From Streptomyces piniterrae (GTDB lineage: Bacteria; Actinomycetota; Actinomycetes; Streptomycetales; Streptomycetaceae), in NCBI RefSeq assembly GCF_005048155.1, contig NZ_SUMB01000001.1, forward strand, positions 310,001-374,000: a stretch of 64,000 nt of DNA, written 5' to 3'. Below the pieces are notes generated by a model that had not been told where the DNA came from, made no database searches, and was given only the letters and a program-made list of their open reading frames with translations. The translations under genes and the position numbers were made by a program. Positions 8,553 through 17,678 of this stretch are shown here, one piece after another. How positions within the stretch are numbered: position 1 is the first letter of the stretch; the number at the start of each line of letters is the position of its first letter.

Positions 8553-9296
8553 TCAACGAGAGGGCGGCGCGACCGTGAATTCCCGCGGCGCAGCCCTGCT
8601 CAGCACACTCAGATAGTGGCTGAGCCGAGCGGCCGCATCGAGCATGGCGAGCCCCCGCGCGGTGAGCTTCCGTTGCCAGTCGTCCAGGGAGCCGGACAGC
8701 GCATCTGTGCCCCCGGCGGTTCGGATCTGCTGGACCACGGTGGAGATGTGGTCCAGCGGGTAGCCCCCGCGTCTGAGGAGATGGGCGAGCTCGGCGTCGC
8801 GGATGTCGCCCGCCCGAAAGACCCGGTATCCCGTGACCGGGTCTCGCGAGGGGGTGAGGATGCCGACGTCTTCCCAGTTGCGCAAGGTCGCCGGGGTGAC
8901 ACGGAGCTGGTGCGCGAGTTCACCGATGGTTCGGGCGGCGGGGTCTGCCGAGGGGTCTGGAACAGCGACGGACTCCGCCGTCAGATGACCGACCGCTTTC
9001 CGCACCGCATCGAGCGTGTCCCGGTCACGAAGCAACTGGCTGTGGCCACGGTCGATGACCGTCAGGGCGTCGTCGAGCTCGTCATCGTGGACCGCGGTCA
9101 TGATCTGGCCGCCGGCCGAGTGCCCGTACGCCGGGAGGAGAGCGACGTAGGTGCGGAGTGCGGCCGCATGCACCTCGGTGTAGATCCGGTAACCGCTGCG
9201 TGTCCGCTCGGCGGGTGGGATGAACCCGTCCCGCTCGTAGTTGCGGACCGCCTGGGTCGAGATGCCGTGCTCGCGCGCGAGGTCAGTCGGCCGCAT
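8553..9296 (-). CDS. MerR-type regulator with two HTH domains (TioE family)
   Basis: A 247-residue regulator containing two MerR helix-turn-helix units: TDLAREHGISTQAVRNYERD near the N-terminus and IGELAHQLRVTPATLRNWED around residues 120-140, each followed by a GYR(I/V)-type wing. This duplicated arrangement matches the TioE family. MerR proteins typically bind between the -35 and -10 elements of their targets. The gene is divergent from the erythromycin-esterase homologue with 90 bp between starts, so it probably controls that gene and itself. No metal-binding Cys cluster is seen. Confidence 0.85.
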   Translation of the reverse strand: MRPTDLAREHGISTQAVRNYERDGFIPPAERTRSGYRIYTEVHAAALRTYVALLPAYGHSAGGQIMTAVHDDELDDALTVIDRGHSQLLRDRDTLDAVRKAVGHLTAESVAVPDPSADPAARTIGELAHQLRVTPATLRNWEDVGILTPSRDPVTGYRVFRAGDIRDAELAHLLRRGGYPLDHISTVVQQIRTAGGTDALSGSLDDWQRKLTARGLAMLDAAARLSHYLSVLSRAAPREFTVAPPSR

Positions 9297-9315
9297 CGTT
9301 ATCCCCGGTTTGAAA

Positions 9316-9341
9316 CTTTGCCACGTGGATGAGCGGCAAAG
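9316..9341. promoter_or_regulatory. Inverted repeat, candidate MerR operator
   Basis: CTTTGCC (9316-9322) and GGCAAAG (9335-9341) are perfect inverted arms separated by 12 bp, in the 90-bp divergent promoter region of the MerR and erythromycin-esterase genes. Confidence 0.5.
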
Positions 9342-9386
9342 GCTACCCAAGTCTCAACTGTTCTTTCAAAGATACGATTGAGGCCC

Positions 9387-10568
9387 ATGACCAAGGAAAT
9401 TCGCGACTTCGCAACGACGTCATGTGACCTCCTGGCGCTCGGTGAGCCGACGCACCGGGAACCGGCCTTCGGGTGGGTCCGTAACGAACTGTTCGTCCAG
9501 CTGGTCGACCGAGGCTTCCGGTCGATCGCCCTGGAGACCGATCGGGTGGCCGCGCTCACCGTGAACGACTTCGTCCAGGAGGGAGTGGGAAGCCTCGATG
9601 CCGTGATGAGCGAAGGCTTCTCGCACGGCTTCGGAGAGCTGGAGGCCAACAGGCGACTGATCGCCTGGATGCGCGAACACAACGAGAGCCGACCGCCGGC
9701 GGAACGACTGGCCTTCCACGGCTTCGACGCCGCCACGGAGACGATGAGCGCACCCAGCCCGCGGAGCTACCTCGAGTACGCCCGCGACTACCTGAAACTC
9801 GATCTCGACCTCGCGAGCCTCACCGGCGATGACGAACGGTGGAGCCGCACCGAGGCGATCATGGATCCGGCCATGTCGATCGGCGACACCGCCGAGGCCC
9901 AGAGGCTGCGAGCGCTCGCCGACGACATGCTCACCTCGCTCCACGCACGTGCCCCGGAACTGATCGCGGCAACATCACGCGCCGAGTGGTTCAGGGCCAG
10001 GGCGCATCTCACCGCCGGCCTTGGCCTGCTGCGCTATCACAAGCAGTCGGCGCAACGCCTTGAGCAGGGCGTCCGGTGGACCCACATGTGTGCCACCCGG
10101 GACGCGCTCATGGCCCAGAACCTCCTCGACATCCGCGACATGGAAGCGCGGCGGGGCGCGACGCTGGTCTTCGCGCACAACCTCCACCTACAGCGAAACC
10201 CGAGCTCTATGCGCATGGGGGACATGGAGCTCGACTGGTTCGGCGCCGGCGCCATCCTGGGGTCCCTGGTGGGCGAGGAGTACACCTTCGTCGCAGGCAG
10301 CCTGGGCCGCAGCGAAGCGCTCGGACTTCAAGAGCCCGAACCGGACACCTACGAGGGCCTCCTGCAACGCCGCATCAGCACCTGGGGCCTGACAACAGCC
10401 ACCACGGTCGTCACCACGGCCACCACGGCCGCTGCCACCCGCACGCGCACCGACACCACACCACAGCAGGGCTACTTCCCTCTCGACGAGGCGACCCTCG
10501 ACGAAGCCGACGCGGTCCTGCACATCAACACCGGAACAGCGGCCGGTGTTGCACCGGCGGCTCGTTGA
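9387..10568 (+). CDS. Erythromycin esterase family protein
   Basis: A 393-residue homologue of the EreA/EreB family (PF05139). Conserved parts are LALGEPTHREPAF with the first His, GFRSIALETDR with an acidic residue, ERLAFHGFD, and FAHNLHLQRN with the second His. EreA/B open the macrolactone ring by hydrolysis; most chromosomal actinobacterial homologues have no known substrate. An ATG at 9387 is preceded closely by GAGG; an in-frame TTG at 9378 is an alternative. A Thr-rich low-complexity stretch (TTATTVVTTATTAAATRT) lies near residue 340. The divergent MerR regulator suggests inducible control. Confidence 0.8.
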   Translation: MTKEIRDFATTSCDLLALGEPTHREPAFGWVRNELFVQLVDRGFRSIALETDRVAALTVNDFVQEGVGSLDAVMSEGFSHGFGELEANRRLIAWMREHNESRPPAERLAFHGFDAATETMSAPSPRSYLEYARDYLKLDLDLASLTGDDERWSRTEAIMDPAMSIGDTAEAQRLRALADDMLTSLHARAPELIAATSRAEWFRARAHLTAGLGLLRYHKQSAQRLEQGVRWTHMCATRDALMAQNLLDIRDMEARRGATLVFAHNLHLQRNPSSMRMGDMELDWFGAGAILGSLVGEEYTFVAGSLGRSEALGLQEPEPDTYEGLLQRRISTWGLTTATTVVTTATTAAATRTRTDTTPQQGYFPLDEATLDEADAVLHINTGTAAGVAPAAR

Positions 10569-10620
10569 TCGCGGCCAAGTCGGGCCGATCGCGCAGGACG
10601 GCGCGGGCCTGGGCTGCGTG

Positions 10621-10845
10621 ATCCCCTAGGGGACGTTCGAACAGATCCCCTAGGGGATGGGAGGACCCCCTGCGGGTCCACAACGCCGGGGCGGGAGGCG
10701 GGTATTCCCGCGGGGGTAATCCCGAGAGGGGTGTTGCTGACCGGGGCAATCCCGAGAGGGGTGTTCCCCGACCGGGGTGTTCCCGAGAGGGGCATTCCCG
10801 ACCGGGGTGTTCCCGAGGGGCACCCCCGGCAGCAGCATTCCCGTG
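10621..10845. repeat. Composite palindromic element with hairpin-repeat array, copy A
   Basis: The core (10621-10685) holds ATCCCCTAGGGGA, then the palindrome GTTCGAAC (10635-10642), then the perfect 14-bp palindrome ATCCCCTAGGGGAT (10645-10658), then GAGGACCCCCTGCGGGTCC. An array follows (about 10701-10845) of roughly 15-bp units built on GGGGTGTTCCCGACC, each able to fold on itself. It fills the 279-bp convergent gap between the erythromycin-esterase and alpha-mannosidase genes, and the array touches the mannosidase stop codon. A diverged copy lies at 34964-35231. No protein is called here, although one minus frame is open. Confidence 0.75.
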
Positions 10846-10847
10846 GC

Positions 10848-13800
10848 TCAGTCGTGGCTCAGTCGCAGAGTGACGATCTGGAACGGCCGGAGCGTCATCC
10901 GCACCGCGTTTCCCCGTCGCTCGATGGCCGGGCCGTCGTCCGTCGGCCGTTCCAGGAGGTCGGTGGTGACGGCGTCGGCCAGTTCGAAACCCGTGGTCAG
11001 GGTGGTCCTGGCGCGTCCGCCGTGTGCTTCGTGGAGGCGTACGACCACATCGCCGCTCGCATCGTCGGCGAGCTTGACCGCGGTGACGACCGTCGCGTCG
11101 TTGTCGACCGTGATCACCGGTGCCACCGGGCCGGCACCGGTGATCCGGCGCTCGGGCAGGTTGATGCGGTGGCCCTCGCGCACTGCGTCGCCGATCGCCG
11201 CACCGGGCGCGAGCGCGTAGCGGAAGCGGTGCAGGCCCTGGTCGGTCTCCGGGTCGGGGAACCGCGGGGCGCGCAGGAGGGAGAGCCGTACGGTCGTGGT
11301 GGTGCCGCGATCGCCGTCGTTCCGTACGGTCCGGGTGACGTCATGCCCGTACGTCGCGTCATTGACCAGTGCGACGCCCCAGCCCGGCTCCTCGACCTGC
11401 ACGAAGCGGTGCGCACAGGCCTCGAACTTGGCGGCCTCCCAACTGGTGTTGGTGTGCGTGGGGCGGTACAGATGCCCGAACTGGGTTTCCGCGGCGTAGC
11501 GTTCGGCGTGGATGTCCAGCGGGAACGCGGCCTTGAGGAATTTCTCCGTCTCGTGCCAGTCGGCCTCGGTGTCGATGTCGAGACGTCGCTGCCCGCGCGC
11601 CAGCGTCAGCGCCTGCTTGACGCGGGATTTCCCGAAGGAACGGGAGACGTGGACGGTCGCGGCGTCCTGTGTCACCTCGCCGAGTGCCACCTCGTCCGCC
11701 GCCGTCAGGTCGGTGACGACATTGCGGTAGAAGGCGTCCACGTCCCAGGCATCCCACATGTTCGGGAAGTCGGGGTGGATCTGGAGCAGGTTCGCCGCGT
11801 GGCCGGGCGCGACGGTCTCGCGTTCGGCCGCGATGTCGTACGCCGAGACGATCAGACCGCGGTCGTCGATCTCGATCCGCAACAGGCCGTTGACGAGGAC
11901 GAATCCGCCGCCCTCGCGTGCTTCGGCACGTACCTCGCCCGGCCCGCCCGCCTCGGTCACCGCCGACGCGATGGCACCGGCCGCGACCCCACCGCGGGTG
12001 TGCGGCGCCGAATTCACCACCAGCTCGTGGTCCCCGGCACCGGCCAGCGCGGACAGTGCGCCCGCGATGATGTCCTCAAGCTCCGCGGCGACCGCGGCGT
12101 AGGTCTTCTCCGCCTCGCGGTGCACCCAGGCGATGGACGAGCCGGGCAGGATGTCATGGAACTGGTGCAGCAGGACGGTTTTCCAGATTCGGTCCAACTG
12201 GGCGTATGGATAGGGGTGTTGGGTCCTCACAGCTGCCGTCGCGGACCATAGTTCGGCCTCGCGCAGCAGCTGTTCGCTGCGTCGGTTGCCGCGCTTCGTC
12301 CTCGCCTGGCTGGTGAGGGTCGCCCGGTGCAGTTCCAGATACAACTCGCCCACCCACACCGGCGCTTGTGGGTACTCCGCCTCCGCCTTCGCGAAGAAAT
12401 CGGCGGGCCTTTCCCACTCCACCACCGGTGAGCCGTCCAGATCGCGCAGCCTGCGGGCCTTGGCGATCATCTCGCGGGTGGTCCCACCCCCACCATCGCC
12501 CCAGCCGGTGGGCGCGAGCGAACGGCGTGCCACTCCCTTGTCCTTGAAGTTCCGTGCCGCATGGGCGAGTTCACTTCCGGCCATTTGGCAGTTGTAGGTG
12601 TCCACCGGCGGGAAGTGGGTGAAGATCCGGGTGCCGTCGATGCCCTCCCAGCGGAAGGTGTGATGCGGAAAGGCATTGATCTGACTCCAGGAGATCTTCT
12701 GCGTCAGCAGCCATTTCGCGCCCGCCGCCTTGATGATCTGCGGCAGCCCCGCGGCGAAACCGAAGGTGTCCGGCAGCCATGCCTCATCGTTCTCGACGCC
12801 GAACTCCGCCATGAAGAACCGCTTGCCGTGCACGAACTGACGGGCCATCGCCTCCGACCCGGGCATATTGGTGTCCGACTCGACCCACATACCGCCCGCC
12901 GGAACGAACCGCCCCTCCGCGACCGCCTTCTTGACCTTGGCGTAGACCTCGGGCCGGTGCTCCTTGATCCAGGCGTACTGCTGCGCCTGCGACATGGCGT
13001 AGACGAACTCCGGCTCGTCCTCCAGTAGTGCTGTCATGTTCGCCGTCGTCCGGGCCACCTTGCGGACGGTCTCACGCAGCGGCCACAGCCACGCCGAATC
13101 GATATGCGCATGCCCCACCGCGCTGATCCGGTGCGCGGACGCTCCCGCCGGCGCCGCCAGCACCTCCCGCAACTCCGCACGCGCCGCGTCCGCGGTGCCG
13201 TTGACGTCCTGCAGATCGACCGCGTCCAGCGCCCGGCCCACCGCCCGCAGCACCTCCCACCGCCGCGGGCTGTCCTCCGCGAGCTCCGCCATCAGCTCGC
13301 CCAGCACCTCCAGGTCCTGGATCAGCTCCCATACGGTGGTGTCGAACACCGCGAGATCCATCCGCGTCAGGCGGTACTGCGGTGCGCTGCCCGCCGTCTC
13401 CCGGTCGCCCAAATGGGTGGGCTGAAACGGCGGGACGTCGAGAATGACGGGATTGGACGCGGCCTCCAGATGCCATTCGACGCGCTCGCCGCCCCGCACC
13501 GGCGCGCCGACCCGAACCCACTGGTTCCGGGGATTGAGGCCCTTCACCGGGCTGCCGTCGGGTGTGTAGACGAGAGCCTCGCACTGGAAGCCCGGCATCC
13601 GCTCGTCGAACCCGAGGTCGAGCACCGCCTCGACCGTGCGGCCGGCCCACTCCCGAGGCACCTCGCCACGCACCCTGAACCAGGTCGTCGCCCAGGGCGC
13701 GCCCCACATCTCACCCACGGCCACGGGCGAATGTCGGGCGGACAGGCCCTCGGCGACGGGAACAGGCTCACCCGGCGCGACCCATGCCGCGACATCCAAC

Positions 13801-13889
13801 GGGATCGATTCCGGGTAGAGGGCGGGCCGGATGCGCTCGTTGAGCACACGCTTGAGACGGGCTTCGACCAGTGCGCGATCATCATGCAT
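10848..13889 (-). CDS. GH38 alpha-mannosidase
   Basis: A 1013-residue cytoplasmic-type enzyme with no signal peptide, normal length for bacterial GH38. It has an N-terminal beta domain, then the catalytic domain with the metal-binding GHAHIDSAWLWP (about 259-270), the nucleophile Asp in WLPDTFGF (about 374), LHRATLT, and HQFHDILPGS. Beta-sandwich domains follow. GH38 retaining enzymes remove alpha-linked mannose, as from high-mannose N-glycans. It is the last gene of the operon with importer, GH5 and GH85, so it probably trims imported mannosyl oligosaccharides inside the cell. Confidence 0.95.
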   Translation of the reverse strand: MHDDRALVEARLKRVLNERIRPALYPESIPLDVAAWVAPGEPVPVAEGLSARHSPVAVGEMWGAPWATTWFRVRGEVPREWAGRTVEAVLDLGFDERMPGFQCEALVYTPDGSPVKGLNPRNQWVRVGAPVRGGERVEWHLEAASNPVILDVPPFQPTHLGDRETAGSAPQYRLTRMDLAVFDTTVWELIQDLEVLGELMAELAEDSPRRWEVLRAVGRALDAVDLQDVNGTADAARAELREVLAAPAGASAHRISAVGHAHIDSAWLWPLRETVRKVARTTANMTALLEDEPEFVYAMSQAQQYAWIKEHRPEVYAKVKKAVAEGRFVPAGGMWVESDTNMPGSEAMARQFVHGKRFFMAEFGVENDEAWLPDTFGFAAGLPQIIKAAGAKWLLTQKISWSQINAFPHHTFRWEGIDGTRIFTHFPPVDTYNCQMAGSELAHAARNFKDKGVARRSLAPTGWGDGGGGTTREMIAKARRLRDLDGSPVVEWERPADFFAKAEAEYPQAPVWVGELYLELHRATLTSQARTKRGNRRSEQLLREAELWSATAAVRTQHPYPYAQLDRIWKTVLLHQFHDILPGSSIAWVHREAEKTYAAVAAELEDIIAGALSALAGAGDHELVVNSAPHTRGGVAAGAIASAVTEAGGPGEVRAEAREGGGFVLVNGLLRIEIDDRGLIVSAYDIAAERETVAPGHAANLLQIHPDFPNMWDAWDVDAFYRNVVTDLTAADEVALGEVTQDAATVHVSRSFGKSRVKQALTLARGQRRLDIDTEADWHETEKFLKAAFPLDIHAERYAAETQFGHLYRPTHTNTSWEAAKFEACAHRFVQVEEPGWGVALVNDATYGHDVTRTVRNDGDRGTTTTVRLSLLRAPRFPDPETDQGLHRFRYALAPGAAIGDAVREGHRINLPERRITGAGPVAPVITVDNDATVVTAVKLADDASGDVVVRLHEAHGGRARTTLTTGFELADAVTTDLLERPTDDGPAIERRGNAVRMTLRPFQIVTLRLSHD

Positions 13890-13976
13890 GGGAGGGCTCC
13901 GTGGAGTCGGGGGAGGGGCGGGGGGCTTCGGCGGGCAGGCGCCAGGTGGGCCGGTGGCGGCTGTGAACGGCCTTGC

Positions 13977-16085
13977 TCACCAGGGGTGTTGGGCCGTAGC
14001 GGGCTTCTCCGACACCTGGTAAAGCTCGTCCACGGCACGCACTTCCAGTCGTACGGCCGGCTCGTTCTGCCGGCGGCCGAGGCCCGGGACGTAGAAGGCC
14101 GTGCCGCATGTACCGCCGAGGAACTGCCGTGTTCCGTCAGGGAGTTGACGATGCAGCTCGTAGTGGCGTACGGGGCCGGCGGCGCGCTGCCACTGGAGCC
14201 GTAGCGACATCGTCCCGTTCGCGATGGCCGAGTCGGTGACCGTGAGCCCGCTGGGCGAGCCCGGCTTCCCTGAGCTCTCACGGACCGCCAGGGCTCCCAG
14301 CCGCCAGGCCACCGCGGCACCATCCCGGCCGGTCAGCCGGATGCCCAGCGAATGAAGGGTGCCGGTGCCGAGGGAGCCGAGGCGTACGGAGGCGGTGCGC
14401 CAGCCGCTGCCCGGCTCGATGGTCCCGGCGGGCAGATACGCGTACGGGGCGGGCGCGCCCGGCTCCGACGGTTCCTGGAGTGCGACGGCCACTTCGATGG
14501 TCACCGGACCCGATTCCGCGTCCGTGCGATGGGCGATGTCGACCACCGTGGCGGCGCCGGCCGGCAGCCGGGTGGGGAACAGCTCGACGGTGACGGGGGC
14601 GTCGAGTGCGCCGCGCACCAGCAGACTGCTGCCGCCGCGCCAGGCGTCGGCGAAGTCCAGGGAGACATCCGGGCGTTGTCCCTCGGTCCGTATGACCCAG
14701 CGCCGGGGCGGCAGCCGGTCCTGGAGGCCGAGATGGTTCCATGGCGCGGCGGAGGTGGCCGCGCCGTCCTCGTACCAGCGCAGGCCGTGACCGGTGTTGA
14801 AGGTGGTCGCGAACGGCAGCGCGGAGACCGTCGAGCGGTCGGCGACGGCGGTGGCGGGCGCCCGCCATCCGCTGCCGGTGCCGCCGGGCCGGGTCGGATC
14901 CAGGTGCTCGCCGGACCAGAAGCGGTCGTCCGCGGCGTGGAACTGGCTGGGGGTGCGCCCCTCGGGCAGGTGGTTGAGCGTCCATTCGGGGCGGTAGAAG
15001 CCGTAGGAGACGACATGGTCGCGTCCGGTGGGGATGATGGCGTCCCAGTCCGTTGCGGTGTCCCAGCCCGCCGACTCGACGTCGACTCCGGCCCACAACT
15101 CATAGCGGCTGCGGCCCAGTTGGTCCGCCAGCCGCCCGGACGCCGCGAGCCGCTCGGCGGTCCAGCGGAAGTCCACGAACATCGAATCCGCGACCGGGCC
15201 CGAGTCGTCCTGGAAGAACGGCTGGTTGCGTTCGTTGAGCGCGCCTTGCCAGCCGACCTGACCAGTCACATTCATCGCGTCATACCAGTTGATCCGCAGT
15301 CCATGACCAGTCCCCGCGGCCCGCAGCGCACGAAGAAACGCCTGCATGTCCGCGGCCAGCTCGGCATCCCCGCCGTCGGTCTCGGCGTTGACGAACCAGC
15401 CGTCGAAGCCGTACGCGGTCGCCACCCGCACCAGCTTCGCGGCGAGCGGGAAGGCCCCCGACGGGTCCTTCCGCACCAGGTCGCGGGTCCAGCGCAGATC
15501 CCCGCCGAAGGCGACCGGCGGCAGGAAGACCGTGCCCAGCACGGGGACGCCGTTGCGGTGCGCGGCATCGACGACCGGGGCGTTCGGCGCCAGAATCAGG
15601 CCCTCGCCGGACGACCCGCCCCAGAACACCAGCTCGTCGAGGTACGCCCAGTGCGTCGGTGCGTAGTAGTCGGCGGTGCCCGAGCCCTGCGACGGGTTGC
15701 CCGCGGTGTGGTCGAAGGCCGCGAGCGCGCTGATCCGGGCCTGCCCCGAGCGGGCCGTGGTGTTCGCCGGGACCGGCGTGAACCGCTGGGCCAGCGGCAC
15801 CGTCGCCGTGTTGAACGGCAGATCCCGGTCGCTCTCCGGCGTCCACTGCGCCAGACTCCGCCAGGTGATGCCGTCGCCGGGAGTGCCCGAGGGCAGCGAG
15901 TCGGGGAACCAGTACGACGCGTAGGGCTGGAGGGCGTCCGCGGCCCGCTCGCGGGCCCGCGCCCCGGGACGGCCGGCCGCGAGCGCGGCACCGCCTCCCG
16001 GTGACGGGCCGAGCAGGGCGGCCGCGGCGCCCACCCCGGCCAGTACCACCCGGCGACGGGACAACGGGAACGGTTGCTGGGTCAT
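13977..16085 (-). CDS. Secreted GH85 endo-beta-N-acetylglucosaminidase
   Basis: A 702-residue protein starting at ATG 16085 after GGAGG. The N-terminus LSRRRVVLAGVGAAAALLG is a twin-arginine signal, so export of the folded enzyme is likely. The catalytic domain has SYWFPDSLPSGTPGDGITWRS and GFDGWFVNAETDGG, where Asn 233 and Glu 235 form the Asn/Glu pair of GH85. C-terminal parts look like carbohydrate-binding beta-sandwiches and a fibronectin-like domain (GLTVTDS...LRLQWQ). GH85 enzymes cut between the two core GlcNAc residues of N-glycans, releasing the glycan from glycoprotein. The operon supplies import and intracellular trimming. Confidence 0.9.
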   Translation of the reverse strand: MTQQPFPLSRRRVVLAGVGAAAALLGPSPGGGAALAAGRPGARARERAADALQPYASYWFPDSLPSGTPGDGITWRSLAQWTPESDRDLPFNTATVPLAQRFTPVPANTTARSGQARISALAAFDHTAGNPSQGSGTADYYAPTHWAYLDELVFWGGSSGEGLILAPNAPVVDAAHRNGVPVLGTVFLPPVAFGGDLRWTRDLVRKDPSGAFPLAAKLVRVATAYGFDGWFVNAETDGGDAELAADMQAFLRALRAAGTGHGLRINWYDAMNVTGQVGWQGALNERNQPFFQDDSGPVADSMFVDFRWTAERLAASGRLADQLGRSRYELWAGVDVESAGWDTATDWDAIIPTGRDHVVSYGFYRPEWTLNHLPEGRTPSQFHAADDRFWSGEHLDPTRPGGTGSGWRAPATAVADRSTVSALPFATTFNTGHGLRWYEDGAATSAAPWNHLGLQDRLPPRRWVIRTEGQRPDVSLDFADAWRGGSSLLVRGALDAPVTVELFPTRLPAGAATVVDIAHRTDAESGPVTIEVAVALQEPSEPGAPAPYAYLPAGTIEPGSGWRTASVRLGSLGTGTLHSLGIRLTGRDGAAVAWRLGALAVRESSGKPGSPSGLTVTDSAIANGTMSLRLQWQRAAGPVRHYELHRQLPDGTRQFLGGTCGTAFYVPGLGRRQNEPAVRLEVRAVDELYQVSEKPATAQHPW

Positions 16086-16274
16086 GGTGCGGTCCTCCGG
16101 TGGGGGAACGGATGGCGACTTCCGGGGTGTGCTGTGCCCGGTCTCGTCGGGTGGACCGGGACGTCGAGACCTGGGGTCTGTCCGACGGGCCGGCCGAGCC
16201 GATCTCGCCCGGCCCCTGCGGAGCCGGCCGGGTGTCCGGGCCACCCCTGATCTGTCCGGGCAACCCCGGATCTA

Positions 16275-17627
16275 TCAGACCTCGTCGGGCGTGCGGACCT
16301 CGGTGATCCCACGTGACGTCAAATGGCCGCTATCGGCGGCGAGTTCGGCCAGTACGAGGGTGGGGCGTACGCCCTCGGCGGTGAGCCGGGCCCACGCCTC
16401 GAAGACGGGACCGCCCGGCGCGCACACCGAGCGGCGCGGCGCCGCCTCGGCCCCGCCGACGTCGACGACCAGTGCGGTGCTGCGAACCGGCGGCCGGTGC
16501 TGACGACCTTGCCACTCCTTGACCAGTGCGGCGATCGCCTTACCAGCGGGCTTGACCATACGGTCGTTGCCGAGCAGACCCAGGTCGTACTCCAGCTCGG
16601 GGAAGTCCGCCAGCGACCGCGACACATCGTGCGAACACCACCAGGTGACACCCCAAATCCCCGTGCAATCAAGGGCGTTGACGACGGTGGCCTCGGTGAA
16701 GCGGGCCGCCCGGTCGGCGGGAATGTGCGGCGCGGGCGCCCCGACCTCCTGAAGCCACACCGGGCGGTGCGGGTCGGCCGCCCAGGCCTTGGACAGCTCG
16801 ATCAGATACGCGGCGTGATGCTCGGTGGCGGTACCGGACGGGCCGTGCCGCTGCGCGGTGCCGTTGAACACCCAGGAGTGCACGGCCGTCACGGCGCCGA
16901 GACGGGCGGCCTGGGCGGGGGTGAAGGGATGGCCGTCGCGGTACCAGGCGGCGTCGTACTCGGCGTGCAGATGCATACGGGCCGGCGCGCCCCGCTCGCA
17001 CGCCGCCAGCATCCGCTCCAGCCAGGCGGCCGCCTGCCCGGCGGTGATCCGGTCCGGATCCGGGTGCGGACCGTCCGAGAACTGGTTGATCTCGTTGCCG
17101 AGCGTCATACCGAGGAAATTGGGCCGGTCGGCGAGCGCGGCCGCCAGCGTCCGCAGATATTCCTCCTGGGCGGCGAGTACGTCGGGGTCGGTGAAGATGT
17201 TGCGGCGGTGCCAGGTCTGCGTCCAGGCGGGCAGGAAGTCGAAACTCGACAGATGGCCCTGCAGCCCGTCGACGTTGACGTCGAGACCGCGCTCGGCGGC
17301 GGCGTCCGCCAGCGCCACCAGCTGCTCGACGGCGCGCGGCCGGATCAGGGTGCGATTGGGCTGGAAGAGCGGCCAGAGCGGGAAGACCCGGATGTGGTCC
17401 AGGCCGAGTTCGGCGATGGAGTCGAGGTCGGCGCGTACGGCGTCCGGATCGAAGTCGAGCCAGTGGTGGAACCAGCCTTGGGTGGGGGTGTAGTTGGCGC
17501 CGAACCGAAGGGGGCGCTGCGGGCGCCCATGACTGGTCTGGCCGGTCTGGTCGGTCTGGTCAGTCCCGTCGGTCTGGTCAGTCCGGCAGGTCAGGTTGAT
17601 CTGGTTGGTCTGGTCAGCTTCCGGCAT
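16275..17627 (-). CDS. GH5-clan glycosidase, probable beta-mannosidase of the N-glycan locus
   Basis: A 450-residue TIM-barrel glycosidase: RFGANYTPTQGWFHHW start, acid/base Glu in LGNEINQF (about 179), VHSWVFNG, nucleophile Glu in VWLQEVGAP (about 294), and GVTWWCSHD. No signal peptide is seen, so it acts inside the cell. The overall pattern resembles GH5_18, whose bifidobacterial member removes the core beta-mannose of N-glycans; that subfamily is recalled, not tested. The first 32 residues are an unusual DQT-rich tract from a 9-bp DNA repeat, so the true start may be downstream. It lies between the permease and GH85 genes. Confidence 0.75.
   Translation of the reverse strand: MPEADQTNQINLTCRTDQTDGTDQTDQTGQTSHGRPQRPLRFGANYTPTQGWFHHWLDFDPDAVRADLDSIAELGLDHIRVFPLWPLFQPNRTLIRPRAVEQLVALADAAAERGLDVNVDGLQGHLSSFDFLPAWTQTWHRRNIFTDPDVLAAQEEYLRTLAAALADRPNFLGMTLGNEINQFSDGPHPDPDRITAGQAAAWLERMLAACERGAPARMHLHAEYDAAWYRDGHPFTPAQAARLGAVTAVHSWVFNGTAQRHGPSGTATEHHAAYLIELSKAWAADPHRPVWLQEVGAPAPHIPADRAARFTEATVVNALDCTGIWGVTWWCSHDVSRSLADFPELEYDLGLLGNDRMVKPAGKAIAALVKEWQGRQHRPPVRSTALVVDVGGAEAAPRRSVCAPGGPVFEAWARLTAEGVRPTLVLAELAADSGHLTSRGITEVRTPDEV
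17534..17616. repeat. 9-bp tandem repeat in the 5' end of the GH5 gene
   Basis: GGTCTGGTC-like 9-bp units repeat with variation and encode Asp-Gln-Thr repeats on the minus strand. The stretch precedes the conserved domain. Confidence 0.6.
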
Positions 17628-17678
17628 GGGGCACGCGGCTTCCTGTGAGTACGGGAGCGGCGGGGCGAGGCTCGGTGG

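Noticed and set aside
10650..10838. Pentapeptide-type protein from the minus frame of repeat element A
   Set aside because: The frame exists because unit length is a multiple of three, but there is no ribosome-binding site and copy B does not keep the same peptide.
10621..10845. CRISPR array or attachment site
   Set aside because: Units are about 15 bp without distinct spacers, and no cas, integrase or tRNA gene is nearby.
10731..12251. 506-codon plus-strand frame
   Set aside because: Antisense to the GH38 gene and entering the repeat element; no recognisable domain.
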